NCBI GenBank assembly: GCA_964450495.1
Contig: CAYVFU010000012.1
Span: forward strand, 1-64,000
Direction: 5' to 3'
Origin: CALFUK01 sp964450495
GTDB taxonomy: Bacteria > Bacteroidota > Bacteroidia > Chitinophagales > Saprospiraceae
DNA: 64,000 nucleotides
The number at the start of each line of letters is the position of its first letter. Position 1 is the stretch's first letter. Below are positions 63,501-64,000 of this stretch, piece by piece. Under the pieces are notes generated by a model. It ran no database searches. It was not told where the DNA came from and saw nothing but the letters and a program-made list of their open reading frames with translations. A program made the translations under genes and the position numbers.

Positions 63501-64000
63501 GAGGTCTAAGTAACTCAGGTGAAGAATTGAGACTTGAATTTAACGGTGCTCGTTTAGATTCTGTAAGATACGACGATACATTGCCGTGGGATACTTTAGC
63601 AGATAACGGCTTACATTCTCTTGCATTAATCGATATACAATTAGATAACAACTTGGCAGTCAACTGGTCAACACAGTGTTTGGTATTTGAAACACCTGGA
63701 GAGCCAAATGACTTTACAGGTTGTGATGTTTTCCCTGATTTATCTAACTTATTGATAAATGAAATCAAATACGGAACTGGTCCAGCAGAATTCATAGAAT
63801 TAAAAAATTGTGGAGCAACTCCTTTGGACGTGCAAGGATTGCAACTAAGTGGTCTGCAAGTAGATATGCAAATTCAAGAAAGCATAGTTATTCCACCAAA
63901 TAGTTTCATTGTACTTGCTGCCGACAGCACTGCATTCAATAATTCTTACGGAATGAATGCAGATGCAATTTATACAGGTTCACTAAACCCAAATGGAGTT
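60581..64000 (+). CDS. Exported CotH-kinase / lamin-tail-domain protein, incomplete at right edge
   Basis: The open frame runs for 1140 codons to the window end without a stop. The signal peptide ends TIFAQ. A lamin-tail domain starts at ~30 (VIINEINYRTDTPGDFTEYIELHNPT). A CotH-kinase-like region spans ~330-730 (FRPRHAGSRPDRVKPGIRIKL, FWGLYLIMEDYGGDLIDEH, ADRIANVIYGQNGTNYIGKHSY, WWGDMDNAFGAP). A fibronectin-like stretch (GRTYKVRMRHKDDDGRWSHWS) precedes a second lamin-tail domain (~895, EIHYNPSVGCSEFVEIHNPT) and a third (~1060, LINEIKYGTGPAEFIELKN). Such proteins normally end in a type IX sorting tail. They are extracellular, of spore-coat-kinase-like fold, and the substrate is unknown. Confidence 0.88.
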   Translation, partial: MKYPIHTNQKWLVTALLSMCCFLTIFAQFTPPTSVIINEINYRTDTPGDFTEYIELHNPTSSAINLNGWLVEGIGFTFSNVSIPANGYLIIAQDVNDVQALFSIPGGVNVVGPFTGALKNSGEDVLLRDNNGFEVDFVDYNNWNEWPSTGHLEDDNLSLQLVNKNLPGNHAGSWAADFRTPGAPNSGVAITNYNQRPIIQNVRRSPDTPLSNESVRVRAEFDQDNLTVLNNLQVDLEYKVLNPGTYEEKDHSNYNSGWTTMVMNDNGTGPDSTANNGVFTAEIPASAHGHRDLVRYRVKVSNGAAFSATYPDQNYDESNYAYYVYDGYPTQSNIDLNTLPEIQDITIFSDLNNTLKFIGSDDGNHIAQHPTNEILGYGAVIYDGRVYDHIRFRPRHAGSRPDRVKPGIRIKLNREHSFETQNDCGQTYDEDRGGLALSGGWVHDEGAHGLVESLIYKILTLVGSIERAVNYTQLRVVDEAAESNSNGGDFWGLYLIMEDYGGDLIDEHNQLGEGNFWNTDRSINRQRQMDYLGHFPDSELIQPWADSTLTNNTTGRAMMDSDLDLEMMYADRIANVIYGQNGTNYIGKHSYREYYNSVTGKHFAWWGDMDNAFGAPIDDGMVFLRDDLVATHHLINRIFVDPTDKIAYQNQMRSVYDLLMNGDHDNSSSVDPYQQIDFLVDEESKLIHNYGTAHDWMEVDQKRWGHVYNATSPTSTDLTADAHVDWYKQWFRDRAAYMVDNDGPRSTNINFGSDVADEIFDPEIPQTPTIAKAGPAGYAIDALNFTNSTFLDSNGNTNTFEAQEWRIAEWSDPSNPFYDTKCKSHYEIETVWASGEIPTDNSTFSFNDATNLLEPGRTYKVRMRHKDDDGRWSHWSDAITFIAEDLINPPSDVIVFTEIHYNPSVGCSEFVEIHNPTNSSVNLSGYNVHGLNFTFPPLSIIGPGEYKIIVEDIDCFNARFSSAPPGIIIGEFSGGLSNSGEELRLEFNGARLDSVRYDDTLPWDTLADNGLHSLALIDIQLDNNLAVNWSTQCLVFETPGEPNDFTGCDVFPDLSNLLINEIKYGTGPAEFIELKNCGATPLDVQGLQLSGLQVDMQIQESIVIPPNSFIVLAADSTAFNNSYGMNADAIYTGSLNPNGV

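Overview
The window is a chromosomal segment of an AT-rich member of the Bacteroidota, most probably of the Saprospirales type. The evidence is a SusC/SusD pair, exported proteins ending in type IX secretion sorting domains, many FG-GAP/VCBS and lipobox proteins, promoter -7 boxes of the TAnnTTTG type, and few Shine-Dalgarno-like leaders. The family-level assignment is inference from overall gene style only.

Left part (1-16.9 kb, nearly all minus strand): a partial tRNA-Thr, a Xer-type recombinase, an exported ASPIC/UnbV FG-GAP protein with a small outer-membrane barrel, and a SusC/SusD/lipoprotein uptake locus. These are followed by an exported HExxH protein and by pdxJ translationally coupled to a giant FG-GAP lipoprotein.

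Middle part (16.9-32.5 kb): envelope and housekeeping genes. cdsA-psd covers phospholipid synthesis. A ~385-bp nested inverted-repeat element follows, then hemH, surE, a small membrane protein and lpxB (lipid A), a three-histidine-box desaturase, and a lipoprotein formylglycine-generating-enzyme homologue. Next are a trans-sulfuration enzyme coupled to tmk, a TerC protein, and a tightly overlapping set apbE / DEDDh exonuclease / MbnP-like / MbnH-like di-haem peroxidase.

The region 32.5-33.6 kb has no protein gene. It holds two tandem, diverged copies of a ~280-nt structured RNA gene. Each copy has its own promoter and rho-independent terminator, stems that covary between the copies, and a twice-repeated hairpin-plus-GGATATGTTCATGGGAT module. 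I do not recognise the family, and this is the strongest candidate for something undescribed.

Right part (33.6-64 kb): small lipoproteins and membrane proteins, a possible nuclease downstream of a von Willebrand factor A membrane protein whose conserved N-terminus lacks any ATG/GTG/TTG start, a secreted amidotransferase-fold protein, topA, an HtrA/Deg protease, and a large soluble PAS histidine kinase. These are followed by a quinone oxidoreductase, a GH20 hexosaminidase, lepA, a Nudix-type regulator beside a threonine aldolase, a bifunctional-nuclease-family protein, etfBA and a TPR protein. A CotH/lamin-tail protein runs off the right edge. Three gene remnants lie here: a DUF4143 ATPase tail, a tail-fibre-like fragment and a histidine-kinase fragment.

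Several genes have a -7 box ending only 6-11 nt before the start codon, which suggests leaderless or nearly leaderless mRNAs. This also helps choose starts. Start codons below were moved to the first ATG where the longest open frame began at an implausible TTG or GTG.
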